Origin: Alitta virens
Lineage: Eukaryota; Annelida; Polychaeta; Phyllodocida; Nereididae
Assembly: GCA_932294295.1 (NCBI GenBank)
Contig: OW028574.1
Span: forward strand, 8,814,215 to 8,878,214
Direction of reading: 5' to 3'
DNA length: 64,000 nt
In this document: one piece after another, positions 26,507-36,060 of the stretch
Layout of the letters: each line of letters opens with the position of its first letter
How positions within the stretch are numbered: the first letter of the stretch is position 1
Notes under the pieces: model-generated
Told to the model about the DNA's origin: nothing
The model's database searches: none
The model's input: only the letters and a program-made list of their open reading frames with translations
Program-made: the position numbers and the translations under genes

Positions 26507-29500
26507 TTACAAGTCTGGAAAAATGCTGCTTATCCAGGCATTGAGATCTTTAAGCTCTTGCAAACACATGTCATGGCCCATATTCTGATAAGTCTTAAAA
26601 GTTCCGTTAACACCCTGTTTCTTCAACTGATCGAAAGTTTCTTTCCCCCACTGGCAAGGTATTACTCGATCGCTTGTGCCGTGAGTCATGAAGAGGGGGA
26701 TCGGTTTTGGATTTCTTGAAAGGGCCTGAAACAGACAGTGATAAAAAGAGTTCTACCACATATTGTTCTCAATTGCCACTACCAATATGCAGTTAATGAA
26801 AAACAAATGTACCTAGAACTACCTTAAATTACCTCAAACACAGCAGAATTGTCATTAAGGTATGTTGAAAGGGCAAAAACTGCATGCACATCAGGAATAA
26901 TTCTGTACGCCAGATGCAGGGCCATCATTCCGCCCATAGAAAGGCCACCTATGTAAGGAAATATTAAATTAGTAAACTAATGCTTTTCCACAAAACATAA
27001 TTTTCCTGCCGGCAAAAATCACCCTGCATGGAGCTGGCACAGCGACCTTTGCCCTGAGTGGCCCTAATTTGTGTGGTTATTCATCTCCTTTCTCATTGGA
27101 TGCACAATCACCGAAGGCCTTGCCATATTGGGAATATGGTGTCATAGCGGCATGTTGTAAGCTGGTCTGGTTGGCCCATACATCAAATTTTTGCCAGCTC
27201 CATGCACGGTGATTTTTCAATGAAGGAACATATGCATGCAATTTATTTCTTACAGCATAACTAAGTTCCCTTACCTATAGCAATATGTTGCATGGAAATG
27301 CCTTGCTTTATTTCATCTTGTATTAATGATACTATTTGCTCAGCCCCAGCATTAATGGAGACAATATTTTCCTTAATTGATTTATTGATGTCATCCCAAT
27401 CATGCCAAATATGAATTGTTTCACCACCGCAGGCAGAGTATGGTCTAAAAAGAAGAAAATGACCACAGATAACATCATGCAATTTGTTTAAAATCTCAGT
27501 TTAAAATGACACAAATTTGATTGTGAAATATTGAAATAAAAACTCCAAACAGTGAGCAAGTCTATCAAAACACACAATATGACATGATTTTCATATATAT
27601 AGTAATAGGCCGCAGGAGCGGCCCCGTAGGGGCCGCCCGTAGGGCTTTTATGTTTAGAGATTGGCCAAAAACAAAATCTACTGTCATGCTATTCTCAGAT
27701 GACCGGACGAACTATGTTGTCCTAATTAATCTGCGCGGCCATGATGCGCAAAATCTTACAATGACCTACTTACACAAAAATCGTTCTTAGCTTAAAATGA
27801 TACAGATCTACCCAACAAATTTGAAGAAACTCACGTTAGTACACTGTTAATCATCAGTTGTATGAGATTCAAGACTAGACAAGCAGTAGAACTACGGTTT
27901 TGAATGTTCCATGGGAGCTAAGTCCATTGCCGTGATTTTCCATGCAGCTAGCAAACTAAATGAACGTTCGACCAATCAGAGAAGAGCTTATATCATTGCT
28001 AGACCATTTGCTAGGCAACAAGCTCTAACATACTCTGTGATTGGCTGTAGCGCTTAGGTTTTAGAAATTAATGCCTCTGGCCTCACTTCACATCAGTAAT
28101 ACTACGCAGGCAATGCACAGAAGAGAATAAAATAAAGCTTAATATTTGAAGAAATAATACAAACAACACCATTGGTATTGGAAGAAATAATACAAACAAC
28201 ACCATTGGCATTCATAAGAAATCAGTTAAGAAAGAGGAGGCCGAAATTTTCGGAAAAGCCATAAAATAACACCAGCCTAAAAATAGATGTGGGCGTGTCC
28301 AAGTGGCAAGCACGTTCTTTTGTTTACAAACAAATCTGTCATCGTTGACAACTCGGTTTTGACAGCTTGCTAAAACTTGGTTTTGACACTATTGAAAAAG
28401 CCTATATCTATATCACATAGACAGAGAAAGGAGTCGATTTCTCCGGATAGTGTGACGTGATAGTCGCTTGTTCACTTGAAATTTTAGCAAAAAAAAAACT
28501 ACTAGCCTAATTAGGCATTTGACAGATCTGTGTGTCACATGAAGAGTTAAGTGAATTCTATTTCTTGTGATAGTGTGACTTGATAGTCACTTTTTTACTT
28601 TAATTTAAATCACCTTCTGAACTGTTTAGAATAGAAATTGGAAAATGCTCAGTTTCCATAGCATGTAAATTTCATACAATTTCACTATAATCAGTTCAGT
28701 TGAATCAGGGTTAAGATTCTGATAGCTTAGAAATTGGAAAATGCTCAGATTCCATAGCATGTAAATTTCATACAATTTCACAAATCAGTTCAGTGGAATC
28801 AGGGTTAAGATTCTGATAACTAAGTCTTAGAGAGTATCACTCCTGACAGTGACAAAGTGTGAGTGTTAAAGGTAGCTACTTTCACACAGTATAAGGTCTG
28901 GTTGACCATTGTAAAAATTGACTTGTGTGCTAGTTGCTTCAGTCAATCAACAACCATAGCCTGTCAAGTAGCCTGCAGTTTTCTGAAAACCTGTCACTGT
29001 TGAATCAGGGTTAAGATTCTGATAGCTAAGTCTTAGACAGTATCACTCCTGACAGTGACAAAGTGTGAGTGTTAAAGGTAGCTACTTTCACACAGTATAA
29101 GGTCTGGTTGACCATTGTAAAAATTGACTTGTGTGCTAGTTGCTTCAGTCAATCAACAACCATAGCCTGTCAAGTAGCCTACAGTCTTCTGAAAACCTGT
29201 CACTGTTAATTACAGTGTTATACGATCTACTGACAAATTCATTTACCTAAAGATAAATATTTCAATTTCACTGCCTGCAGGTGATAGTTGCTGAATCATC
29301 ATGCGTAGCACATATGCTCAAGTGTTGAAATCCCCGAGACCTACCACATCAGTAATGTCTCCAAGTCCTACCCAAACATATGATTGGTCTCCAAGCCCTA
29401 CCCAGGCTTACTCTCAGTCCCTTAGCCCTACCCAGGCTTACTCTCAGTCCCTTAGCCCTACCCAGGCTTACTCTCAGTCCCTTAGCCCTACCCAGGCTTA

Positions 29501-32500
29501 CTCTCAGTCCCTTAGCCCTACCCAGGCTTACTCTCAGTCCCTTAGCCCTACCCAGGCTTACTCTCAGTCCCTTAGCCCTACCCAAGCTAATTCTCAGTCT
29601 CTTAGCCCTACCCAGGGCTATGGGTGTGCTCAGGAAGCCCAACCTCTGATTCAATCACCGTTGTTGTTTTCTCAGGAAAACTGGCCAAGTTTGGGCAATT
29701 CACCTTTCAAAGCCCTGCCACAAATCCCTCCAAAATGGCCAAGTTTCAAACCTACAGTTTCCAACAAGGCAATCTTAAACCAAAGTGATGACCTCCAACA
29801 AAAAAACATCACTTCACCACAGTCGCAGTCACTATCTCTCCCACCAAATCTTGCAAATCTTAAAATCACCCCGTCTTATCAGATACTGGTCAGTGACGTT
29901 ACTTACAACATTTTCAATGTTCCAGGTGATGGCAACTGTTTTTTTAATGCTTTGAGTTTGTCAATGTTTGGTAACTGCTCACGAGCTCATTTCCTGCGAA
30001 AAGAAATATGTGGGTTTATTTTGGAAAACTGGGATGCTTGGTATCACAAAATTGGTCTCCATCATGACTCATCCATGACATTTGCTAAATACAAAAACAC
30101 AATGCTTCATGGAAATTGTTGGGCAACATCATCTGAATTAGAAGCAGCTTGTTATGTCCTCTCATGTGACATCAATGTCACATTAAAGGATGAGAATAAA
30201 TTTCTCCAAAATTTATTCCGACAAGTGATTAACAATCATCCTAGATTTGTTATTCACTTGCTACTTGAAAATAACCATTTCCAGGTAATGCAGGTCGATT
30301 CAGTGAACCAAATGGATAGCAGAGAGCAGGTGGCTGTTGAGACACCTTTCAACAATTTTCCAACAGATACTTCTCTGAATTGTTCACAACATTTTTTTGA
30401 TCATTCTTTTGAATACCCTCCTTCATCAGCACAACAACAGCAAAACAAAAAAAGAAAGTACAATGATCCCATGCAAAAAGTCCCAAATAAAAACCCCAAA
30501 AAGGTTGGTGAGACTACATCAAACCAGTCCACCTCAAGAAAACAAAAGAAAAGAAAATCATACAAAGTGATAACTAGTAATACAACAGACCAAGAAAATA
30601 TTGAGGGAAATATAGCGACAGTGAGTCATGAAAATGAATCAAATCAAAGTGGCTTTAATGACACTGACATTCCGCCAATACATGAGAATAATGCATTAGA
30701 CAATATTGAAAATGAATTTAGTACAAATGAAAATGTTGTCAGTGGTGCTGAATTTCAGCCTATTCATGTCAATGCATTGGACAAAATTGATGCAGATATT
30801 TATGTTAAATGCAGAAAAGTAGGGCTGACATTTGACTTTCCAGATGAAGGTGAAAGCAATGAACAAAAATATGCTAGAAGGAAGAAATTCAGAAGAAAAA
30901 TCATTGCTAGGGAAGAACAATATGGAGTCAGTGTTGCTGAAATACCAGATGCTGCTCCACTCACTGACAATGATCATTTCAACAAGGCTATGGATGCAAT
31001 TCGTGCATTTGAATTGACCCAGATGTCATATGCAATTAATTATTGCAACATCTGTCATGAAAGAGACATAGTTATGAACATGTTTGATAAAGATACATGT
31101 AAAAGGTGCCATTTAGACAAAAACAATCCAATCAAAATGTACTCCACAGAAAACAACATGAATCCAGGAAAAGTACCTCCTGAACTTACAAATTTGTCTA
31201 TGATAGAGGAACAACTTATATGTAGGATTTCACCATGTATCAATGTTCACATGCTGAAGCATGGAGGAGTTGGTTCCTCTGGTCATTGCGTAACATTTCC
31301 TCAAGAGGTTAATGAACCAAGTCAGATCTTCCCTCGTCTACCATCGGAAATTAATGTCATAAAAGTTCGCCGACAAGGCAGAAATGATACAACTAAAGAA
31401 TTTCTGGTTAGAAGACAAAAAATACAGAAAGCATTAGAATGGCTGAAATCCAATAATCCTGCTTATGAAAACATCATGATAAGCATACAAAGACTGCAAA
31501 TGTTACCAGAAAATGGGGAAATGCAAGACATCCATACAGTTGTCTGTAATGACAATGATCACAATAATGACCTTGGTCCAGCCCCTGACCAAATAGATCC
31601 TGGCGACATAAATGATGGAAAAACCAATTCCGGTATATTACTGAATGACCAACCCCGTGACATCAGACAAGAGGTTGAAAATATTGTTTCTGATGTTGTG
31701 GGAGAAAGTCATGGGGATGTTACCATTAATAGGCGAAGGAACATCACAATACCTTGGCCCACTAGGGATGATGTACCACTTTCTGAATTCACAACACGAA
31801 ACTTTTTCACATTAGCTTTCCCGACTCTTTACCCATATGGTTTTGGCGATTTTCATGTTAATCGTCCAATTACCTGCTCATCAATGGCAGATTGGGCACG
31901 CCATTTGATGCTTTATGATGATGGTCGTTTTGCTCGTCATCCATATTTCAAATTTGTTGTTCACAATGTAATAACAAGAAGACGAGCCATTGATAATTGT
32001 AATTTTGTGATTACACAGAAATTAGGCGATGCTCACATCACTGTTAATGATCTAAAGGAGCAGTTAGCAGCAGGTGATGAAACAATCGCAAAGCGTATTT
32101 TATATTTTTCTGCTTCGTTGCGTGGTACGGAGCAGTATTGGGCACAAAGAGCCAAAGAATTGAGGGCATTAGTGCAATACAAAATTCATTGTGGTGATGG
32201 TCTGCCATCTTATTTTACCACTGGCAGTTGTGCCGAATTTCATTTGAAACCACTGAAAAAGATTTTATCTAAATATGTATTCCAAACAACAGGAAATAAA
32301 TTAAATCTGAATGACCCATCAGTCATGTTCAAAACTGTTCAAGATCACTCCCATATCGTTGCAAAGTATTTTGATATTCGCACTAAATCATACTTTGATT
32401 TAGTCATGTCACCTGTTTTTAATGTTCATTCCAGTAGGTAAAACACATAGAGAAATGAAACCACCCGACGGGCAAAGAGGAGAAACTCTTCAAGCTAACT

Positions 32501-34538
32501 GTAGTGGTCTTGAAGTTCTGCTTATTGATGAGAGATCACTAATAGGAGCCACCATTATGGGGTGGATGGAGTGGATGTGTCGGTATGGTGTAAACAAGGG
32601 TGCCCAATCTAATCAGTCCTGGGGCGGAATTCCTGTTGTAGTTTTCTTCGGGGATGATATACAATTGCCACCTGTGCTAGATTCTCCAGTATACAATAGC
32701 CATTCTAAGGTACCCGCTGCAATGCACGGAGTATTAGTGTGGAAAGAATTTGACACGTGTATCATTCTAAAGACTGCTGTGCGACAACAGGGTGAAGCCC
32801 AAAAATACTTTAGATCAGTCCTGACTTCATTACGACAAAATGAAACAACCCCTGAGCAAGCCAAGTGGCTCCAAAAATTCCAGTGGGATGAGCTAATTAA
32901 ATCTCATAGTTCAGAATTGTCACAAAGAATGTCAAATAATGGTCTTTTTATTTTCCCTACTCACCAGCAAGAATGGGAACATAACAAATCCAAGTTATTA
33001 GAACTAAACAAACATTTCCCTGTAGCAAAAATTACAGCAAAATTCCAAGGTCCCCATGCTCAATCACTTTCTGATAACAAAGCAGCTGGTTTGCCTAAAA
33101 CAATCTTCCTTTGTAAAAATGCTAAAGTAACACTCACTGCAAACCTAGCTGTGAAGTATGGTCTTTTCAATAGATCATCTGGAAAAATAGTTGATATTGT
33201 ATACTTGGATGGGAAAAGTCCCACAGATTCTTTGCCTGATGTTGTTATGGTTGAATTTCATGATTATTCGGGGCCTGCTTTCACGTCACAGAATCCTAAA
33301 GTTGTACCCATTGTGCCAGTTCAAAGAAGACTTGAATGCCAATGTGGTGGCTGTAGGAGAACACAAGTTCCACTACGTTTAGGTTGGGGTACAACTATCC
33401 ACAGTTGTCAGGGTCAGACAGTTGGGGAAGGTGAGGCAAACAGGTACATTATTATACATCCTGGATCTAATTCATTTGAATCAAGAAATCCAGGTGCCCT
33501 GTTTGTTGCCCTTTCCAGAGCAAAATCTGCTGGATCGACTGAAAAAGATCCAGACTTTGCCTGGCATCCTTCAGTTTTGGTTAATGAGGATCGCTTATGT
33601 TTCAAGCCAAACAATGCCACAATAAAAGCTCGGGCAAATGAAGTCATTCGACTTGAATCCCTGTCTTTGGCCACAATGTCCCAGCATAAAAATTTAGAGT
33701 ATGACGAAACTTTACACAATTTTATATTCAGAATTGTTCAGAAAAATTTTGTCGAGCAATAATATACAATATTCCCCTGCACAAGTTATCAAAACTTGAC
33801 AAAACCAGCATGGAAACATGGTTAAATACATGTTGAAATATAATGATACTTGGTATTAACATTAAACTGTTTGATTATGATTGCTCTGTACCAGTTACTG
33901 CGTCTGGAAGTGTAAACCCCTACAAAAGTCTGTCATCTCCCTTTTTGTCCCTTATTAATAATTATAGGCTATGGCACATGACACTCTAACTCCAAGGAAC
34001 TGGCTTAGTTAACACGACCCGAAGCAGTCTGTTTGGACTAACGCGACCCGAAGCAGTCTGTTTGGGCTAATGACACTCAGGACTATCCCTGCGGCCTCTC
34101 ATGCACTTTGCATTATCATATTACAGGTACCTTAGAGGTGCAGTTGGAAATAACAATTTGATGCGTGGGAACTTGAATTCAAAGCCAGAGGGAGCAATTC
34201 TGGATTCGATCCAGCTTGAAAATCCTGGACCAGAGTCACCTGCATAAAGTATTAGATCAGATTAAGCCAAACCATGAATGACACGGTCATGACAGGCTTT
34301 GACGTAACCTTGATAGCTTTTGACAGCTTTGTTTATTTGAGCGATGATATGTCAATTTAAAAATAACACTGCTTGTGTGCACAAAACACTTTGTCACTCT
34401 TAGAATTTGCATCAAAACTATTCTCCAATACATCTTTAACAAACCTGCACCATGTAGAAGAATGATAGTTGCGTTGTGTTTGCCTTGTGTGGGAAAAACT
34501 TCCACCAATTCAGGATTGTCTGGTTGACAGGAAGCCAT
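26507..34538 (-). CDS. LYPLAL1: Lysophospholipase-like protein 1 / acyl-protein thioesterase family (5 exons, 235 aa)
   Basis: CDS complement(join(26507..26725, 26833..26948, 27275..27444, 34131..34239, 34445..34538)); every junction is GT-AG and phases give one 235-residue frame (human LYPLAL1 is 237). It is an alpha/beta-hydrolase: ILLHGAGDSG at 26-35 forms the oxyanion region, FPTAPLR follows at the end of exon 2, GGLSMGG at 125-131 carries nucleophile Ser128, HGTSD supplies Asp182, and NMGHD supplies His214. Members of this cytosolic family cleave acyl thioesters or short esters; the LYPLAL1 branch favours short acyl chains. Met at 34538 gives a family-length N-terminus; an in-frame Met at 34637 would add 33 residues lacking conservation. 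Intron 2 (27445-34130) holds the antisense Helitron. Exon boundaries match the known human gene in phase and content. Confidence 0.94.
27618..27636. other. GC-rich hairpin near the presumed Helitron left end
   Basis: GCGGCCCC-GTA-GGGGCCGC is a perfect 8 bp stem with a 3-base loop. It lies inside a 35 bp GC-rich island within AT-rich intron DNA. It may be a Helitron terminal structure or a separate small insertion. Confidence 0.6.
28634..28823 (+). repeat. Two tandem ~96 bp repeats upstream of the Helitron ORF
   Basis: The GAAATTGGAAAATGCTCAG word starts at 28634 and again at 28730. The following ~75 bp, ending in GAATCAGGGTTAAGATTCTG, are nearly identical. The second copy overlaps the start of the 206 bp repeat. 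Confidence 0.85.
28796..29207 (+). repeat. Two tandem 206 bp repeats upstream of the Helitron ORF
   Basis: 28796-29001 and 29002-29207 are direct repeats with only a handful of mismatches by eye. They end about 95 bp before the ORF start at 29301, so they are likely part of the element's leader or promoter region. Confidence 0.9.
29301..32441 (+). CDS. Helitron ORF: OTU protease, DUF6570-type and truncated Rep N-terminal region (1046 aa)
   Basis: Residues 32-101 are seven decapeptide repeats of the form [10 protein letters not shown]. Residues ~200-330 are an OTU cysteine protease domain with PGDGNC (Asp210, Cys213) and NNHF (His326). A Lys/Arg-rich stretch follows, a likely nuclear signal. 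Around residue 582 comes a Cys pair region (CNIC, then CKRCH) leading into the conserved block often annotated DUF6570 in Helitron helicases. From ~830 to the end is the Helitron Rep-associated N-terminal domain ([22 protein letters not shown]). The frame stops after MSPVFNV, before the HUH and tyrosine motifs that perform rolling-circle nicking. OTU domains are known accessory domains in some animal Helitrons. The ORF is open throughout, so decay is recent. Confidence 0.9.
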   Translation: MRSTYAQVLKSPRPTTSVMSPSPTQTYDWSPSPTQAYSQSLSPTQAYSQSLSPTQAYSQSLSPTQAYSQSLSPTQAYSQSLSPTQAYSQSLSPTQANSQSLSPTQGYGCAQEAQPLIQSPLLFSQENWPSLGNSPFKALPQIPPKWPSFKPTVSNKAILNQSDDLQQKNITSPQSQSLSLPPNLANLKITPSYQILVSDVTYNIFNVPGDGNCFFNALSLSMFGNCSRAHFLRKEICGFILENWDAWYHKIGLHHDSSMTFAKYKNTMLHGNCWATSSELEAACYVLSCDINVTLKDENKFLQNLFRQVINNHPRFVIHLLLENNHFQVMQVDSVNQMDSREQVAVETPFNNFPTDTSLNCSQHFFDHSFEYPPSSAQQQQNKKRKYNDPMQKVPNKNPKKVGETTSNQSTSRKQKKRKSYKVITSNTTDQENIEGNIATVSHENESNQSGFNDTDIPPIHENNALDNIENEFSTNENVVSGAEFQPIHVNALDKIDADIYVKCRKVGLTFDFPDEGESNEQKYARRKKFRRKIIAREEQYGVSVAEIPDAAPLTDNDHFNKAMDAIRAFELTQMSYAINYCNICHERDIVMNMFDKDTCKRCHLDKNNPIKMYSTENNMNPGKVPPELTNLSMIEEQLICRISPCINVHMLKHGGVGSSGHCVTFPQEVNEPSQIFPRLPSEINVIKVRRQGRNDTTKEFLVRRQKIQKALEWLKSNNPAYENIMISIQRLQMLPENGEMQDIHTVVCNDNDHNNDLGPAPDQIDPGDINDGKTNSGILLNDQPRDIRQEVENIVSDVVGESHGDVTINRRRNITIPWPTRDDVPLSEFTTRNFFTLAFPTLYPYGFGDFHVNRPITCSSMADWARHLMLYDDGRFARHPYFKFVVHNVITRRRAIDNCNFVITQKLGDAHITVNDLKEQLAAGDETIAKRILYFSASLRGTEQYWAQRAKELRALVQYKIHCGDGLPSYFTTGSCAEFHLKPLKKILSKYVFQTTGNKLNLNDPSVMFKTVQDHSHIVAKYFDIRTKSYFDLVMSPVFNVHSSR
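29394..29610 (+). repeat. 30 bp coding minisatellite in the Helitron ORF
   Basis: Seven head-to-tail 30 bp units (six almost identical at base level, the seventh diverging) encode the [10 protein letters not shown] decapeptide. Base-level identity rather than only peptide identity suggests recent unequal exchange. Confidence 0.93.
32422..33762 (+). CDS. Helitron ORF: Pif1-family helicase lacking motif I (446 aa)
   Basis: The frame overlaps the end of the upstream ORF by 20 bases in a different frame. Helicase motifs in order: Walker B LLIDERS (~33-39), motif [14 protein letters not shown] (~76-86), [11 protein letters not shown] (~248-258), [10 protein letters not shown] (~325-334) and VALSRAK (~362-368). 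The protein starts right where motifs I and Ia (Walker A GxGKT) should have just passed, so it cannot bind ATP normally. In intact Helitrons this helicase is fused behind Rep in one polypeptide. The missing segment, Rep HUH/Tyr plus Walker A, points to one internal deletion at about 32420-32436. No C-terminal endonuclease (Helentron type) follows. The ATG at 32422 is simply the first one in frame; it need not be used. Confidence 0.88.
   Translation: MFIPVGKTHREMKPPDGQRGETLQANCSGLEVLLIDERSLIGATIMGWMEWMCRYGVNKGAQSNQSWGGIPVVVFFGDDIQLPPVLDSPVYNSHSKVPAAMHGVLVWKEFDTCIILKTAVRQQGEAQKYFRSVLTSLRQNETTPEQAKWLQKFQWDELIKSHSSELSQRMSNNGLFIFPTHQQEWEHNKSKLLELNKHFPVAKITAKFQGPHAQSLSDNKAAGLPKTIFLCKNAKVTLTANLAVKYGLFNRSSGKIVDIVYLDGKSPTDSLPDVVMVEFHDYSGPAFTSQNPKVVPIVPVQRRLECQCGGCRRTQVPLRLGWGTTIHSCQGQTVGEGEANRYIIIHPGSNSFESRNPGALFVALSRAKSAGSTEKDPDFAWHPSVLVNEDRLCFKPNNATIKARANEVIRLESLSLATMSQHKNLEYDETLHNFIFRIVQKNFVEQ
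33763..34130 (+). other. Helitron 3' non-coding region and intron remnant
   Basis: After the helicase stop there is about 360 bp before the LYPLAL1 splice donor (donor on the minus strand at 34130-34129). It includes two tandem ~30 bp units with the shared word CGACCCGAAGCAGTCTGTTT (about 34012-34072). The CCTGCGGCCT and ATGCACTTTGCAT sequences near 34088-34113 are the best candidates for the element terminus. Confidence 0.55.
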
Positions 34539-34564
34539 TAGCGCACTTCTCCCGCTCTCTCCAC

Positions 34565-34576
34565 TGCGCATGCGCC
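34565..34576. promoter_or_regulatory. NRF1-type palindrome in the LYPLAL1/TTLL5 head-to-head interval
   Basis: TGCGCATGCGCC matches the core of the NRF1 binding palindrome (GCGCATGCGC). It lies 27 bp upstream of the LYPLAL1 start codon chosen here and on the TTLL5 side of that gene. CpG is scarce elsewhere in the window, so the site stands out. It probably marks the LYPLAL1 core promoter and may serve TTLL5 too. Confidence 0.7.
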
Positions 34577-34639
34577 ACATTCTCCAAAACATTGGAAGGA
34601 TGAGATATACACGGTTTAGGTGAGTTTTCTTGGCCAATT

Positions 34640-36060
34640 TATGTGTTATATGTTGCGTTGATTACCTAATCAAAGAATTAAGATTGTTCATTTAGTCTTA
34701 GAGAACGAACTGACACCTAAACATGGGCATGTTCCAATGGAAAATATCGTAGACTTTGCTTTTCATTCAACGTGCACCACTGAATGTCTTGGCGCGAGTC
34801 TGAACATGAAGCCAAATGCAGACTGCATGTTGACAGCCGCAAAATGCTTGCGGTTGTCTGGTTGATTGTACTTTTTACATATGCTGGCTAACATACCATT
34901 TCAGTTTATTTTGTATTTCGTAAGTCGTGGAACTTGCTTACATGATGGAAGGAACCCACAGGCAATGATTTGGACATGACAAGCTGTTTATAACCGAGTG
35001 ATAATTCCCATAGTTACCATGTAAACTTACAATATACTGTGAGCTACTGTGCATAGGGTTACAGGCCATACTGCCCAGTACACAAAAAGCTATATGATTT
35101 TGCCAGTCTGTGTAAAATACCCAAACATTGTACTGGCAGGAGGGGAGCTGTCATAAAGAAAGCACTCTCATACGTTAGGCTTTCCTGGAGCCTGTAATTG
35201 AGATGGAGAAGGCCCCCCCCCCCCCCCATAAAAAAAAAAATTTTTTTTTTTAAAAGCTGCGCCAAAATGCCCTAAAAATACACACATAATTGCGCATTTT
35301 AGGAGCTGTTCCACTACTCCCCATGGAAAAGGGCAAGACCTCACGGAAACCTTGGTATCATGCTTGGGGGGTGGGGGTAATTAAGGGCATGCAGGAAAAA
35401 TAAAGATAAAAGCAGTCCAGTTTCTTTTCCGCAATAACAAGTAAAATAGGATATACTTTATTCAGTCGGTAAGGTAACTTATTGTGGGGCATCTGTTCAA
35501 GATTAATATAAATACTTGTTTTACATGTTTTTATACTGGGCCATATGAAAAACTCCTGGGAGATTATGTAACCCACTGGAAATATATTAATAAATACAAA
35601 ATAAATAGATATAAATTAATGCAATGGTGTTAGGATGGTTAACTAATTTAAGGAAATTTGAAGTTCGCATGTCAAAAATAGGGAGCATGATGCTGCATCA
35701 TCTATTGACAGTGTTTGAAAGTTTCAAGTTGAACTAACTCAAGGATGCTGTCAAGGATAAGTATGTGTGGGCCAAAGCCTGAAATAAGGAAGCTGGGGAT
35801 ATTTAACCTGGTGCGTGAGATTCGTAGTCATATTTCAGGGTCAGCCCTGATGGGAGGGATATTTCGCTTTCTACCGGGAATTTGCTACTTTTCGTCGGAT
35901 GTTTGTAGAAACTTATTTTGCTCGTAAAGCTTTTAGAAGTGCAGATTTCTAATATGCTTGTGGTCAGTGTGGAGATGGCATTTATTGCTGTATGTATGAC
36001 TGTAAGTAATGCAGTGACTCTTGTTTATCTCATTTATAATATGTATTGTAACAATTTCAG
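34640..36060. other. Intergenic interval / TTLL5 5' flank
   Basis: No coding exon supported. Contains C- and A-runs at 35213-35253. The TTLL5 exon that carries the start codon begins with an acceptor at 36059-36060, so at least one untranslated TTLL5 exon should lie upstream, most likely here. I cannot place it from sequence alone. Confidence 0.5.

Larger units (their letters stand above)
27587..34108 (+). mobile_element. Helitron-type rolling-circle transposon with OTU protease, internally deleted
   Basis: A ~6.5 kb insertion in LYPLAL1 intron 2 codes for an OTU/Rep-N protein and a Pif1-type helicase, the signature of Helitrons. The proposed left end is TCATATATATAGTAATAGG at about 27587, followed by the GC-rich hairpin 27618-27636. 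The proposed right end is near 34088-34108, where CCTGCGGCCT is the reverse complement of AGGCCGCAGG at 27607-27616 and an ATGCA-CTT-TGCAT hairpin follows. I do not see a clear terminal CTAG, so the ends are provisional. The coding core is certain. The Rep catalytic centre and helicase Walker A are missing, so it cannot move by itself. Confidence 0.7.

Noticed and set aside
28634..29207. Direct repeats considered as a CRISPR-like array or LTR pair
   Set aside because: Units are adjacent without spacers and sit inside a eukaryotic Helitron; no LTR-type ends, primer site or reverse transcriptase.
29349..29654. Frames antisense or shifted across the Helitron decapeptide array
   Set aside because: They are shadows of the 30 bp repeat within the long ORF.
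34538..34637. Upstream in-frame Met of LYPLAL1 at 34637
   Set aside because: The added 33 residues show no family similarity and cover the NRF1-type motif; the Met at 34538 gives the usual family length.
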